A stretch of 63,610 bases of DNA from Thiofilum flexile DSM 14609. Lineage in GTDB: Bacteria; Pseudomonadota; Gammaproteobacteria; Thiotrichales; Thiotrichaceae. Positions within the stretch are counted from its first letter, which is position 1, and every line of letters begins with the position of its first letter. The notes beneath the pieces are model-generated. The model was not told the DNA's origin. It saw only the letters and a program-made list of their open reading frames with translations, and did not search any database. Shown here one piece after another: positions 18,427-26,646 of this stretch. Location of the stretch: assembly GCF_000380185.1 (NCBI RefSeq), contig NZ_KB904791.1:127254-190863 (forward strand). Direction: 5' to 3'. Made by a program: the position numbers and the translations under genes.

Positions 18427-18747
18427 ATGATTAAGCTGGAATTATCAAGTGTTCTTGCTCAGTTACGTGAGGAAATTGCCGAGTCCCAACAGCAGGCTGA
18501 AGGTCAAGATATTCGTTTTAAGGTCAAGAATATCGATGTTGAGTTGCAGGTAGCGGTGGACTGGGAGTTTAGTGGTAAGGGTGGTGGCAAGATCAAGTTC
18601 TGGGTGGTTGATGTAAATGCGGAGGGTTCATCTAAATACACAAGAGCCAGAACGCACAAAATAAGATTGACGCTGGAACCGACGGACGCCAAAAATCCTG
18701 ATCGGGATGGCAATCCGGGTGAGTTGCTTACTCGTGATAAAGAATAA
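18427..18747 (+). CDS. trypsin-co-occurring domain 2 (trypco2)-like protein
   Basis: This 106-aa protein has an N-terminal helix (SSVLAQLREEIAESQQQA) followed by beta strands (FKVKNIDVELQVAVDWEFSG, GKIKFWVVDVNAEG, HKIRLTLEP). That is the layout of trypco2 domains, which occur next to trypsin-like proteases in NTP-dependent conflict systems. Its stop overlaps the next start (TAATG), supporting a joint operon with the trypsin-VMAP gene. It is probably a partner or regulator of that protease. Confidence 0.75.
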   Translation: MIKLELSSVLAQLREEIAESQQQAEGQDIRFKVKNIDVELQVAVDWEFSGKGGGKIKFWVVDVNAEGSSKYTRARTHKIRLTLEPTDAKNPDRDGNPGELLTRDKE

Positions 18748-20270
18748 TGGATACTCGGCTGATCGCCAAGGTATTGTCTACTGACAAGGATGGTGAATGT
18801 TCGGTTGGCACGGGCTACCCCATTGCTGAAAATCTGCTGATTACGGCATGGCATGTGGTGGTGTTTGCTGAGCGGGATGAGAGCATTCCTATTAGACTGG
18901 AGTGGCCTGATCTTGGGTATGAGGACGCTGAGGCAGAGATCATCTATGCAGGGGGGAGCCTTGAGTGTGATATTGCGGTTCTAAAATGTAAAACCCCGCC
19001 GAATATGCAGTTGCTACCATCTCTTCTGGCGCGACGGATGCCTAAGGAGCATGAACCTTGGGCGACACGCGGCTATCCACGCTTTAGCAAGTCACTGGAT
19101 ACTGGTGGTAAACGTAAATTATCTCCTGCAATGGGTACATTTTTCCCACCGGACCAGAACTGTCCAAAAAGTCATTTGCTCTCTCAAGGTAATCCGTTAG
19201 AAAAAGGAGACTGGAGTGGAATTTCTGGTGCGCCTGTGTTTCATGAGGAAACGCTTTACGGAGTAATTTCCAGCGTTCCGACACAGGTAGATGAGCGCTT
19301 TACGGTGATACTGATTCCTTGGTTGTTACAGGGTGATAATGCCCCTAAGTTTCAGCAAGCGATACAAGTAGCAACTGATGCTGCCATTGCCAAGCTCAGT
19401 GCTTATTTGAACAGACTGCTAATCGCTGAAATTGCGCGTGAAATTGCGAAGCCGGGGGCAGCTTTGCTGGACAAGTTTCGGGGGCATTTTGAGCGCCAAA
19501 ATGATTCCGCAGGTGATATTGCTGCTTATCTCGTCGATGGCAAGCAGATTGACTCAGTACAGCAGGCCATCATTCAGCTAAATCAGATGTCAACTAAACT
19601 CAGGCTTTGGGGGAAAGATAACCCGGTAGGTTGGAAATATTATTTACAGCAAATAGAAACGATTTGTGGCTGGTTATTGCTGAAAACCATATCACCGCAA
19701 TGGTGGTTGCAGCACGCAGAGGATTTTCAGGGTAAAAAGGGCAGTACCCTGACCCATCAGGTGGTGCTGGAGTCGCCTGCTTATATTGAAGTTTTGGTGT
19801 CTCGCAGTTTCGGACAGCCAGCACGTTATACACTCGATAAGTATCATAAGCCACGTCCATATGATGATGAGTATGATATTTTACTGTTTGATGCTAATGC
19901 CTGCAATGCAGTCAACTATGAGCTACTGATTCCCGTGCTAAAGGATTTGTACCACAATCCGCCCAGTATACGTGATTACGGAAACTCGGATTTAGAAGAT
20001 TTGCTGAGTGACATCGAAGATGCCGCCTTGGGTTTGGTAGAAGCCCGTGGTGGCAAGATTATCTATTATCTGGTTTCAAATGATTATTTGATGTTATTAA
20101 GGGAACAACATTGGTTTCCGAAGGCAGAAAAACGGCTGTCACCCTGCATACGCTTCATATGTTGCGGCAGTGCAGGGGATAATCATCATCATTCGCCGTG
20201 TGTGGAAAGTGAAAGTCAGCGTGAATTATTGCGTCAGGTGGGTACTTTGTTGCGCATGTCAAAGGAGTAA
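18747..20270 (+). CDS. trypsin-like protease with VMAP-like C-terminus
   Basis: The 507-aa protein has an N-terminal trypsin-like domain (residues 1-200). Its putative triad is His36 (LLITAWHVV), Asp75 (LECDIAVLK) and Ser160 (GDWSGISGAPVF). After a linker, residues 260-507 resemble the VMAP middle and C-terminal domains (WGKDNPVGWKYYLQQIE, YDILLFDANACNAVNYELLIP). VMAP proteins form ternary systems with MoxR ATPases and vWA proteins, and those two genes follow directly. Effector action by proteolysis after NTP-dependent sensing is an inference from the family. Confidence 0.75.
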   Translation: MDTRLIAKVLSTDKDGECSVGTGYPIAENLLITAWHVVVFAERDESIPIRLEWPDLGYEDAEAEIIYAGGSLECDIAVLKCKTPPNMQLLPSLLARRMPKEHEPWATRGYPRFSKSLDTGGKRKLSPAMGTFFPPDQNCPKSHLLSQGNPLEKGDWSGISGAPVFHEETLYGVISSVPTQVDERFTVILIPWLLQGDNAPKFQQAIQVATDAAIAKLSAYLNRLLIAEIAREIAKPGAALLDKFRGHFERQNDSAGDIAAYLVDGKQIDSVQQAIIQLNQMSTKLRLWGKDNPVGWKYYLQQIETICGWLLLKTISPQWWLQHAEDFQGKKGSTLTHQVVLESPAYIEVLVSRSFGQPARYTLDKYHKPRPYDDEYDILLFDANACNAVNYELLIPVLKDLYHNPPSIRDYGNSDLEDLLSDIEDAALGLVEARGGKIIYYLVSNDYLMLLREQHWFPKAEKRLSPCIRFICCGSAGDNHHHSPCVESESQRELLRQVGTLLRMSKE

Positions 20271-20276
20271 AGAAAA

Positions 20277-21326
20277 ATGGCAGGCACACTTCAATTAAAG
20301 AATTTTATTCCTGAGCAGCTAACGATCAAAAATCCAGCTAAAAATCTGCATCATGTTTTCGAGGAACAGGACTGCTATGCCCTATGGGCAGCCTATGCCT
20401 CAGGGAGACCGTTGTTATTACGCGGCGCACCTGGCACGGGCAAAAGCCAGATGGCAAAGGCCATTGCTGAGCAATTGGGTTGGGCGTTCGTGAGCGAGGT
20501 GATTCAGGGTAATACCGAGCTGAGTGATCTGCACTGGCATTTTGATGCGGTGGCAAGATTAGGTGAGGCACAGGTTCAAGCAGGGCAAGTTGATAGGGAT
20601 AAATTACAGGAGATCCTTAATCCACGTCGATTTTTAGCACCGGGCGCTTTCTGGTGGGCTTATGACTGGTGTTCTGCACGCAAGCAGTATCCGCAGTGTG
20701 CCACACAGTTGCGTCCAATGCCTGCTTGTCCTGAAAGCTGGGATGAGCAGCGGGGCGGAGTGGTGCTGTTGCTGGATGAGATTGATAAAGCCGAGCCAGA
20801 TTTACCGAATGGCTTGCTGGAAACACTGGGGCAGTATCAGTTTAATGTTCCGTTTTTAAGTCATGAATCATATAACAGCACAGACAAAGCAGATGTGCTG
20901 CACAACCCGATCAGGGCTGACCCCAAACGCTTATTGGTGATCATTACCACCAATGAGGAGCGCGAGTTACCGCGTGCCTTTGTACGTCGCTGTCTGGTAC
21001 ATACATTGAAAATGGAAAACTCTGATGAGTGGTATCAGGACGAACAACTTCTGAAATCACCTGAGCCGCGTCTCCAAAAGCGTCATCATTGGCTGATCGA
21101 GCGCGGACGTTTGCACTTTGGCGCAGCAGTTTCGGAGCAGGCTTATTTTCTGGCGGCAAAATTACTATGGGATGATCGGGATGCCAATCCGCATAGCCTA
21201 TACCCTCCCGGTCTAGCGGAGTACATTGATCTATTGACCGCTATACACACGCTTAAGCCATCCGAGCAGGAAGATCGATTGCGGAAGATTGCCGATTACG
21301 CACTGAAAAAAGAAGTGAATGTGTAA
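20277..21326 (+). CDS. MoxR-type AAA+ ATPase
   Basis: The 349-aa protein has Walker A GAPGTGKSQMAKAIAE near residue 49, an ELSDLHWHFD loop, Walker B VVLLLDEIDKAEPDLPNGLLE around residue 162, and sensor 1 LLVIITTNEERELPRAFVRR. It belongs to the MoxR branch that works with vWA partners. AGGAG lies in the 3' end of the upstream gene. The stop is directly followed by the ATG of the vWA/FGE gene. Confidence 0.9.
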   Translation: MAGTLQLKNFIPEQLTIKNPAKNLHHVFEEQDCYALWAAYASGRPLLLRGAPGTGKSQMAKAIAEQLGWAFVSEVIQGNTELSDLHWHFDAVARLGEAQVQAGQVDRDKLQEILNPRRFLAPGAFWWAYDWCSARKQYPQCATQLRPMPACPESWDEQRGGVVLLLDEIDKAEPDLPNGLLETLGQYQFNVPFLSHESYNSTDKADVLHNPIRADPKRLLVIITTNEERELPRAFVRRCLVHTLKMENSDEWYQDEQLLKSPEPRLQKRHHWLIERGRLHFGAAVSEQAYFLAAKLLWDDRDANPHSLYPPGLAEYIDLLTAIHTLKPSEQEDRLRKIADYALKKEVNV

Positions 21327-24197
21327 ATGGCCTGGAAACGTTTAGCACAAATCCAATTGGCGGGCGAACCGGCTGAAGTACTGGATCGTTTCTCGCAAGT
21401 ATTAGGTTATGAGGCGCGAACAAATAAAAATTCAGACAAGACCCAAGATGAGTATTTAGTACAAAACTTTAATACTTTCGACAAATCTGATGGTGAGCAA
21501 AAATCAAGCTTTCACACAGCAACTGCTCAGGATGCTAATGCGTGGTTTCTGCGTATTCGTAAAATCATTCGGAAACAACCAGCAGATGATACTCCTGCCT
21601 CTTATTTGTATGATCCAGATTGGCGGTTTACTGCGAAAGATCGTGAGCAGGAGGGTACATATCAGTTCGCCAGTCCACCCGCTTTATTCTCCATCTCTCG
21701 TCTAACACCCTTGTTACTAAATGCTCTCGGACAACAGCGTGCCGGTTCGCGACTGAATCATCGTTTATTAACACGGCGTATATCCAAGGGGTTGGTAGTA
21801 CGGCGGTTGCCGTATTTATTGCGCCAGCGCTGGGCGAAACGTTTGTTAATTCTGGTGGACTGTAACAAACATCTGGAGCCTTACTGGTCTGATTTTGCCT
21901 GGTTAGTGGGGCAATTACGTTGGCAGTTAGGGGAGGAAGCACTACAGGTCTTGCAATTTGATCAGGGGCGACGGGATACCCAACTATGGGTAAAGCCGTG
22001 GCCAGCGCAAAAGAAAAAATCGAAATCGACACGATCAATAACAACGTGGTCGCGCTGGCGCTGTGCACCAAGTGCTGTGCCCGTGTTGATTTTAAGTGAT
22101 TTGGGGGCAGGCGACTCGACGGGAAATGCTGTTGATTTCTGGCAACAGGTTGCAGTGTGTTTGCGTAATCATAATGCTGCTGTGCTGAACCTCAGTCCTT
22201 TGCCCCATTCGGTTCGCGACTATGCCATAACGCAGCATTTGCAGCCTACACCCTTCAATGATGGAGTGACCTTGCCGCGTTATCCGGCACGCACGGGCTT
22301 TACTCTGGATAATACAGCGATTGCCATGGATAAAATTCTGGCATGGCTGTCTGCTGTGCCGATAGTAGATGTAGGATTATTACGGCGCTTGCGTTTGTTG
22401 CTGTGCTGGGGAGCCAGCGATATAGAGGGGGTGATCTGGAATCATGCCGATATACAGCGCACGGCTTTGGGCATTCGGATACGCTCGAATGTTGCCGAAA
22501 AATATCAAGCCATTTACCAGAAAGAACTGGCGGGTTCGGAGGTGGCGCAGCATTTTTGGGATGTGGTGGAAAATCATCATCAGGGCGCTTTTACGGGTCT
22601 GAAGCGTCTTGAGCAATGGCATCATTGCTTGTTGGAACAGGGAGAAAATCAGGCAGTCCGCGATTATTTACAGCAGCTGGCAGCGAGCATTGCCCAAGGA
22701 AAGGAAACACAGGCACAGTACAACGCACTGTTGCAACAGGGGAAAAGCTTTTTGAGTAGCCTACCTGCATTGGTATGGCAGGGTGAGTTTAGTGATTTGG
22801 CATATGATCTGTATGCTCTGGTCAATGAGCAAGCGCTGCGGGCAGGACAACTACCTGAGATGCTACCCTCTGGCTTTGAGCTGGAACGTGCTATGCAGCG
22901 GGTACTATCACAGAAAGAAAAGCTGGAGCGAGAGCGCTGGCAAGTGGTGCAATGTGGTAGCGAGGGAGAGTTTAGCCTACGGCGCGAGCAGCAGTGGCCG
23001 GGTTTGCAGACAACGGTATTGGCTGAGATAGAGTCCTTGCGTGGTTTGCCACCTGTTTTGGATTACCCACCCATTAATGAGGGACGCAAGCAGATTGTTC
23101 GTCAGGGAGTGTGTTACACCTTGCCAGAGGGCTTAGTGGGTATTGAATCATCCTCACACTGGTTGGAGTTAGAGGTAGTCAGTAAACCCAGTTGGGCCAG
23201 ACGTATCTGGCGCAATGCCGAGGGCTTGTTTGCAGAAATCATGTTTGCCGGGCAGAGCTATCAGGTACGCTGGCAAGAGAGACTCGACCAAATCAGGGGC
23301 AGTTGGGACTGGACGGGTACACCCTTCGGTTATGATGCTGAGACCATCGATTTGCACCATCCCGATGTAAATTTCTACGCTGACCTTACCATCAAAAACA
23401 TCACCCAGCGCTTCCGCTGGATCGAGCCCGATACCTTCATGATGGGTTCGCCGAAAGATGAGGAAGGCCGATATGATAATGAGGATCTGCATCAAGTTAC
23501 CCTGACGCAGGGCTTCTGGCTAGCCGATACCACCGTGACTCAGGCCTTGTGGCAAGGCGTTATGGGTGATAACCCCAGCCACTTTAAAGAGAACTCGAAA
23601 AACCCAGTTGAGCAAGTCAGTTGGAATGATTGTCGGCAGTTTATCCGCAAACTCAATAACATGATGTCAGGACTGAACGCGCAGCTTCCTTCTGAGGCGC
23701 AATGGGAGTATGCCTGTCGGGCAGGGACTACAACACCTTTTTCTTTCGGCGGTAAAGGCGATTTGAATCAGGAGAAAGTCAATTATTCTGGCAAATGGGA
23801 TGCTGCTGATTCCAGCGGATCCACCAAACCTGTAAAAAGTTACCCACCGAATGATTGGGGCTTATATGAAATGCACGGTAATGTATTGGAGTGGTGTCAG
23901 GATGTTTGGCAGCCTCATTTAGGCAAGCCGGCAGTTACTGAACTGCAGGGGCAGTCGCACGTGATTCGTGGCGGCTCCTGGGCCAACAAGGGGCGAAACT
24001 GCCGTTCTGCCTTCCGCCTCTTCAGGAGCACGCCTGACGATCGCGACAGCTACCTTGGCCTACGTCTTTCCCTGGGTCACACTGAGTTCAAGCCGGGCGG
24101 AGGAGCCATAATGAGTGGAGTAAGTGTAGAGGTGAACAAGCAGCATCTGGCACAACGCTTGCAGATTCTATTGGGTAGATTCAGGGGTAAATCATGA
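21327..24197 (+). CDS. vWA-like and FGE-sulfatase domain protein
   Basis: The 956-aa protein has an N-terminal helical region. A degenerate vWA-like domain around residues 170-320 contains RLLILVDCNKHLEPYW, where the MIDAS DxSxS is replaced, and VPVLILSDLGAG. A long middle part follows, then a C-terminal formylglycine-enzyme-like (SUMF1) domain at residues 690-915 (FMMGSPKDEEGRYDNEDLHQ, QWEYACRAGTTTPFSF, MHGNVLEWCQDVW, RGGSWANKGRNC). The first catalytic Cys of true FGE is Asn here, so a formylglycine-generating role is unlikely. It completes the MoxR-vWA-VMAP set of this operon. Confidence 0.78.
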   Translation: MAWKRLAQIQLAGEPAEVLDRFSQVLGYEARTNKNSDKTQDEYLVQNFNTFDKSDGEQKSSFHTATAQDANAWFLRIRKIIRKQPADDTPASYLYDPDWRFTAKDREQEGTYQFASPPALFSISRLTPLLLNALGQQRAGSRLNHRLLTRRISKGLVVRRLPYLLRQRWAKRLLILVDCNKHLEPYWSDFAWLVGQLRWQLGEEALQVLQFDQGRRDTQLWVKPWPAQKKKSKSTRSITTWSRWRCAPSAVPVLILSDLGAGDSTGNAVDFWQQVAVCLRNHNAAVLNLSPLPHSVRDYAITQHLQPTPFNDGVTLPRYPARTGFTLDNTAIAMDKILAWLSAVPIVDVGLLRRLRLLLCWGASDIEGVIWNHADIQRTALGIRIRSNVAEKYQAIYQKELAGSEVAQHFWDVVENHHQGAFTGLKRLEQWHHCLLEQGENQAVRDYLQQLAASIAQGKETQAQYNALLQQGKSFLSSLPALVWQGEFSDLAYDLYALVNEQALRAGQLPEMLPSGFELERAMQRVLSQKEKLERERWQVVQCGSEGEFSLRREQQWPGLQTTVLAEIESLRGLPPVLDYPPINEGRKQIVRQGVCYTLPEGLVGIESSSHWLELEVVSKPSWARRIWRNAEGLFAEIMFAGQSYQVRWQERLDQIRGSWDWTGTPFGYDAETIDLHHPDVNFYADLTIKNITQRFRWIEPDTFMMGSPKDEEGRYDNEDLHQVTLTQGFWLADTTVTQALWQGVMGDNPSHFKENSKNPVEQVSWNDCRQFIRKLNNMMSGLNAQLPSEAQWEYACRAGTTTPFSFGGKGDLNQEKVNYSGKWDAADSSGSTKPVKSYPPNDWGLYEMHGNVLEWCQDVWQPHLGKPAVTELQGQSHVIRGGSWANKGRNCRSAFRLFRSTPDDRDSYLGLRLSLGHTEFKPGGGAIMSGVSVEVNKQHLAQRLQILLGRFRGKS

Positions 24198-24406
24198 AAC
24201 AAAAATTTTTTAAGATTTCCGTTGCTGATCCGCACTGGCGACACGAAAACTTTTGTGGAATGAAGGTAAGTGACCAGATCTTCATCCGGTCTTATCTTCC
24301 CTGGCAAGCAAAAAGCAAGGCAATCGGTACGTTAGTAATCTGTGTGGATGCATGGGTGAAAGCCTGTCAACTAGCCGACTTACCAGGGCACCGCCATGCC
24401 CCATAA
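24194..24406 (+). CDS. small ORF between the two FGE genes, 70 aa
   Basis: Its ATG overlaps the stop of the preceding gene (ATGA) and its end overlaps the next start by 11 bp. This favours a translated operon member. It is basic at the N-terminus (MKQKFFKISVADPHWRHE) and has a hydrophobic patch (AIGTLVICVDAWV). I recognise no family; it could also be a decayed spacer region. Confidence 0.4.
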   Translation: MKQKFFKISVADPHWRHENFCGMKVSDQIFIRSYLPWQAKSKAIGTLVICVDAWVKACQLADLPGHRHAP

Positions 24407-25199
24407 CCACCTTTCACCATCCGTCTTCCCCTACACCTGGGCCTCCGATTGGGGGCAGGATCAATACGGCTTGTGGCAGGCATTTACTTACAGAAATGTA
24501 CGCCATGCCTTCCGCTGGATACCGCCGGGTACATTCATGATGGGTTCGCCAGAAGATGAGGAAGGGCGTTACAACAGGGAAGATCTGCATCAAGTCACCC
24601 TGACCAAAGGTTTCTGGCTCGGTGAAACCACCGTGACTCAAGCCCTGTGGCAGGCTGTGCTACAGGAAAATCCTAGCCATTTTCAGGGCAGTGAGCACCC
24701 TGTCGAGCGTGTCAGTTGGGACGATTGTCAGCGATTCATTGGCGTTCTGCGTAACATGCACCCGGAATTACAAGTGCGTTTGCCATGGGAGGCCGAGTGG
24801 GAGTACGCCTGCCGGGCTGGCACGAAAACACCTTTTTATTTTGGCGGGAAAGCTGACCTGAGCAAGGAAAACGTGAACTATTCAGGTGACTGGGACAAGT
24901 GGGGCTATGAGGGTGAAACCAATCCAGTCAAAAGTTATCTACCCAATCCTTGGGGTTTGTATGAAATGCACGGCAATGTGCTTGAGTGGTGTCAAGATGT
25001 TTGGCAAGGGAGCTTGGGCAAGCAAACCGTCACTGATCCGCAGGGGCAAGCCGGAGGCGATCCGAAAAGGGCCAAGCGCATGTTTCGTGGCGGCTCTTGG
25101 CTCTATGGGGGGCGGCTCTGCCGTTCTTCCTTCCGCTTCAGGCGCGAGCCTGACTTTCGCTATTACAACCTTGGCTTGCGTCTTTCCCTAGGTCACTGA
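24396..25199 (+). CDS. FGE-sulfatase (SUMF1) domain protein
   Basis: This 267-aa protein consists of a short WASDWGQDQYGLWQAF segment, common before SUMF1 domains in conflict proteins, and a full SUMF1 fold (RWIPPGTFMMGSPEDEEGR, EWEYACRAGTKTPFYF, MHGNVLEWCQDVW, FRGGSWLYGGRLC). The first catalytic Cys position is Tyr, so it probably does not oxidise cysteine. It closely resembles the C-terminal domain of the 956-aa protein 200 bp upstream, suggesting internal duplication. The start lacks a clear RBS; coupling with the small ORF is possible. Confidence 0.8.
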   Translation: MPHNHLSPSVFPYTWASDWGQDQYGLWQAFTYRNVRHAFRWIPPGTFMMGSPEDEEGRYNREDLHQVTLTKGFWLGETTVTQALWQAVLQENPSHFQGSEHPVERVSWDDCQRFIGVLRNMHPELQVRLPWEAEWEYACRAGTKTPFYFGGKADLSKENVNYSGDWDKWGYEGETNPVKSYLPNPWGLYEMHGNVLEWCQDVWQGSLGKQTVTDPQGQAGGDPKRAKRMFRGGSWLYGGRLCRSSFRFRREPDFRYYNLGLRLSLGH

Positions 25200-25354
25200 G
25201 CGCAGGCCGGGCTGCGGAGCCACAGTGAGCGGCGAGCGTCATCGAGCGGAGGAACGGACAGCTCGGCACCGGGCAACGCCGTTCGGCTCTGAAATGACTA
25301 CTAAGAATTTGACGATAGGCTCTAGTAGTGCAAACCAAGCGGGTGGATCGCTCG

Positions 25355-25450
25355 GTGAGTAGACCAATATACGATTTTGCGTCTGACATCAATATCCTGC
25401 TGCAAAGCCATTTGTTTGGTGATCTGTTTGGGCGCGGAATACTCGATTAC
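25355..25450 (+). pseudogene. broken copy of carboxymuconolactone decarboxylase gene
   Basis: About 96 bp closely match the 5' part of the gene at 17920-18237 (encoding YDFASDINILLQSHLFGDLF and GRGILDY). The homology stops abruptly at the AATACTCGATTAC motif, where the sequence continues as the right tail of the palindromic repeat family. The frame then ends at TAG. Confidence 0.8.
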
Positions 25451-25468
25451 TTTGGCTCAAGTACTTAG
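25437..25468 (+). repeat. partial palindromic repeat (right tail only)
   Basis: The run GAATACTCGATTACTTTGG followed by CTCAAGTACTTAG equals the right ends of repeat copies D and F. Only this tail remains. Its TCA at 25457-25459 supplies the stop codon of the minus-strand VWA gene. Confidence 0.75.
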
Positions 25469-26626
25469 CACAATGCCCTCTTTTGCCGCCCACTGTCCTA
25501 GATCTTGTTTCATAAGCGTATGCGCCATTAGCTCTGGAAACTGATCTGGGGTACAGGCAAAAGTCGGTACGCCTAGTGCCGCATATTTGGCAGCCATATC
25601 ATGATCATAAAAGGGCGCTCCCTCATCACTAAGGGCTAATAGTGCGATCACCTGCACCCCTGAGTCCACTAGCTGCGCAGTACGCTTAAGCATTTCCTTA
25701 CTATTACCCCCCTCATATAGGTCACTGATTAGAATGAGTATGGTATCGTCGGGGCGGGAAATCAGCCCCTGACAATAGCCCAGAGCTCGATTGATATCAG
25801 TGCCCCCACCTAACTGTAAACCAAAGAGCAAATCGACCGGATCATCATGTAACTCATCGGTGAGATCAACAATCGAGGTATCGAATACCACCATTTTGGT
25901 ACTCAGTGCCGGAATCGAAGCCATCACGGCAGCAAAAATGCTGGAATATACCACGGAGGGAGCCATAGAACCGCTTTGGTCAATACATAACACAACATCC
26001 TTCAATGCGGCACGTTTGTGCTTGCGCCCATAGCCAATCAGTTTATCCGGTACTATGGTGTTGTAGTCGGGTAGATAATTTTTAATATTAGCGCGGATGG
26101 TGCGGTTCCAATCCATCTCTTGCAGGCGCGGACGACGATTGCGTACCGCTCGATTCAGTGCTCCCTTGATCGCCTGCTGCATAGGCTGCTCTAAACGGCG
26201 CAATAAATCCTCTACTACCTTATTCACTACCTGACGCGCACTAGCCTTAGTCTTAGCCGGAATCACATCTTTCAGGGAAATCAGGGTCGCCACCAGATGA
26301 ATATCAGCCTCGACCGCCTCCAGCACCTCCGGCTCTAGCAATAACTGCCGCAAGCCCAGCCGCTCAATAGCATCCTGCTGGATCACGCGCACGACCGAAG
26401 ACGGGAAATACTGACGAATATCGCCCAGCCAACGGGTGACATTCGGGGCAGAACTTCCCAGACCACCTCGTCTACTGCCATTCGCTTCATCGCCATAAAC
26501 GGCTGCTAGGCAATTATCCATACCCTGCTCAATAGCGCTTAGGCTACAGCCAATACCATCGGCCTCACCACCGCCTAAAATCAGTCGCCAGCGTTTTTCA
26601 TGTTGCTCAGTGGGTGTCGTGCTCAT
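25457..26626 (-). CDS. VWA domain protein (CoxE-like)
   Basis: The 389-aa protein has a helical N-terminal half and a C-terminal vWA domain with a complete MIDAS: CIDQSGSMAPSVVYSS, the Thr in LGGGTDINRALGYC, and ILISDLYEGGNS. It is last in a five-gene minus-strand operon and the natural partner of the MoxR ATPase encoded two genes upstream. Its last few codons (VLST and stop) come from the palindromic repeat tail, so the original C-terminus may have been altered slightly. Confidence 0.88.
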   Translation of the reverse strand: MSTTPTEQHEKRWRLILGGGEADGIGCSLSAIEQGMDNCLAAVYGDEANGSRRGGLGSSAPNVTRWLGDIRQYFPSSVVRVIQQDAIERLGLRQLLLEPEVLEAVEADIHLVATLISLKDVIPAKTKASARQVVNKVVEDLLRRLEQPMQQAIKGALNRAVRNRRPRLQEMDWNRTIRANIKNYLPDYNTIVPDKLIGYGRKHKRAALKDVVLCIDQSGSMAPSVVYSSIFAAVMASIPALSTKMVVFDTSIVDLTDELHDDPVDLLFGLQLGGGTDINRALGYCQGLISRPDDTILILISDLYEGGNSKEMLKRTAQLVDSGVQVIALLALSDEGAPFYDHDMAAKYAALGVPTFACTPDQFPELMAHTLMKQDLGQWAAKEGIVLST

Positions 26627-26646
26627 AGGTGTTGTGCTCCCTCTAA

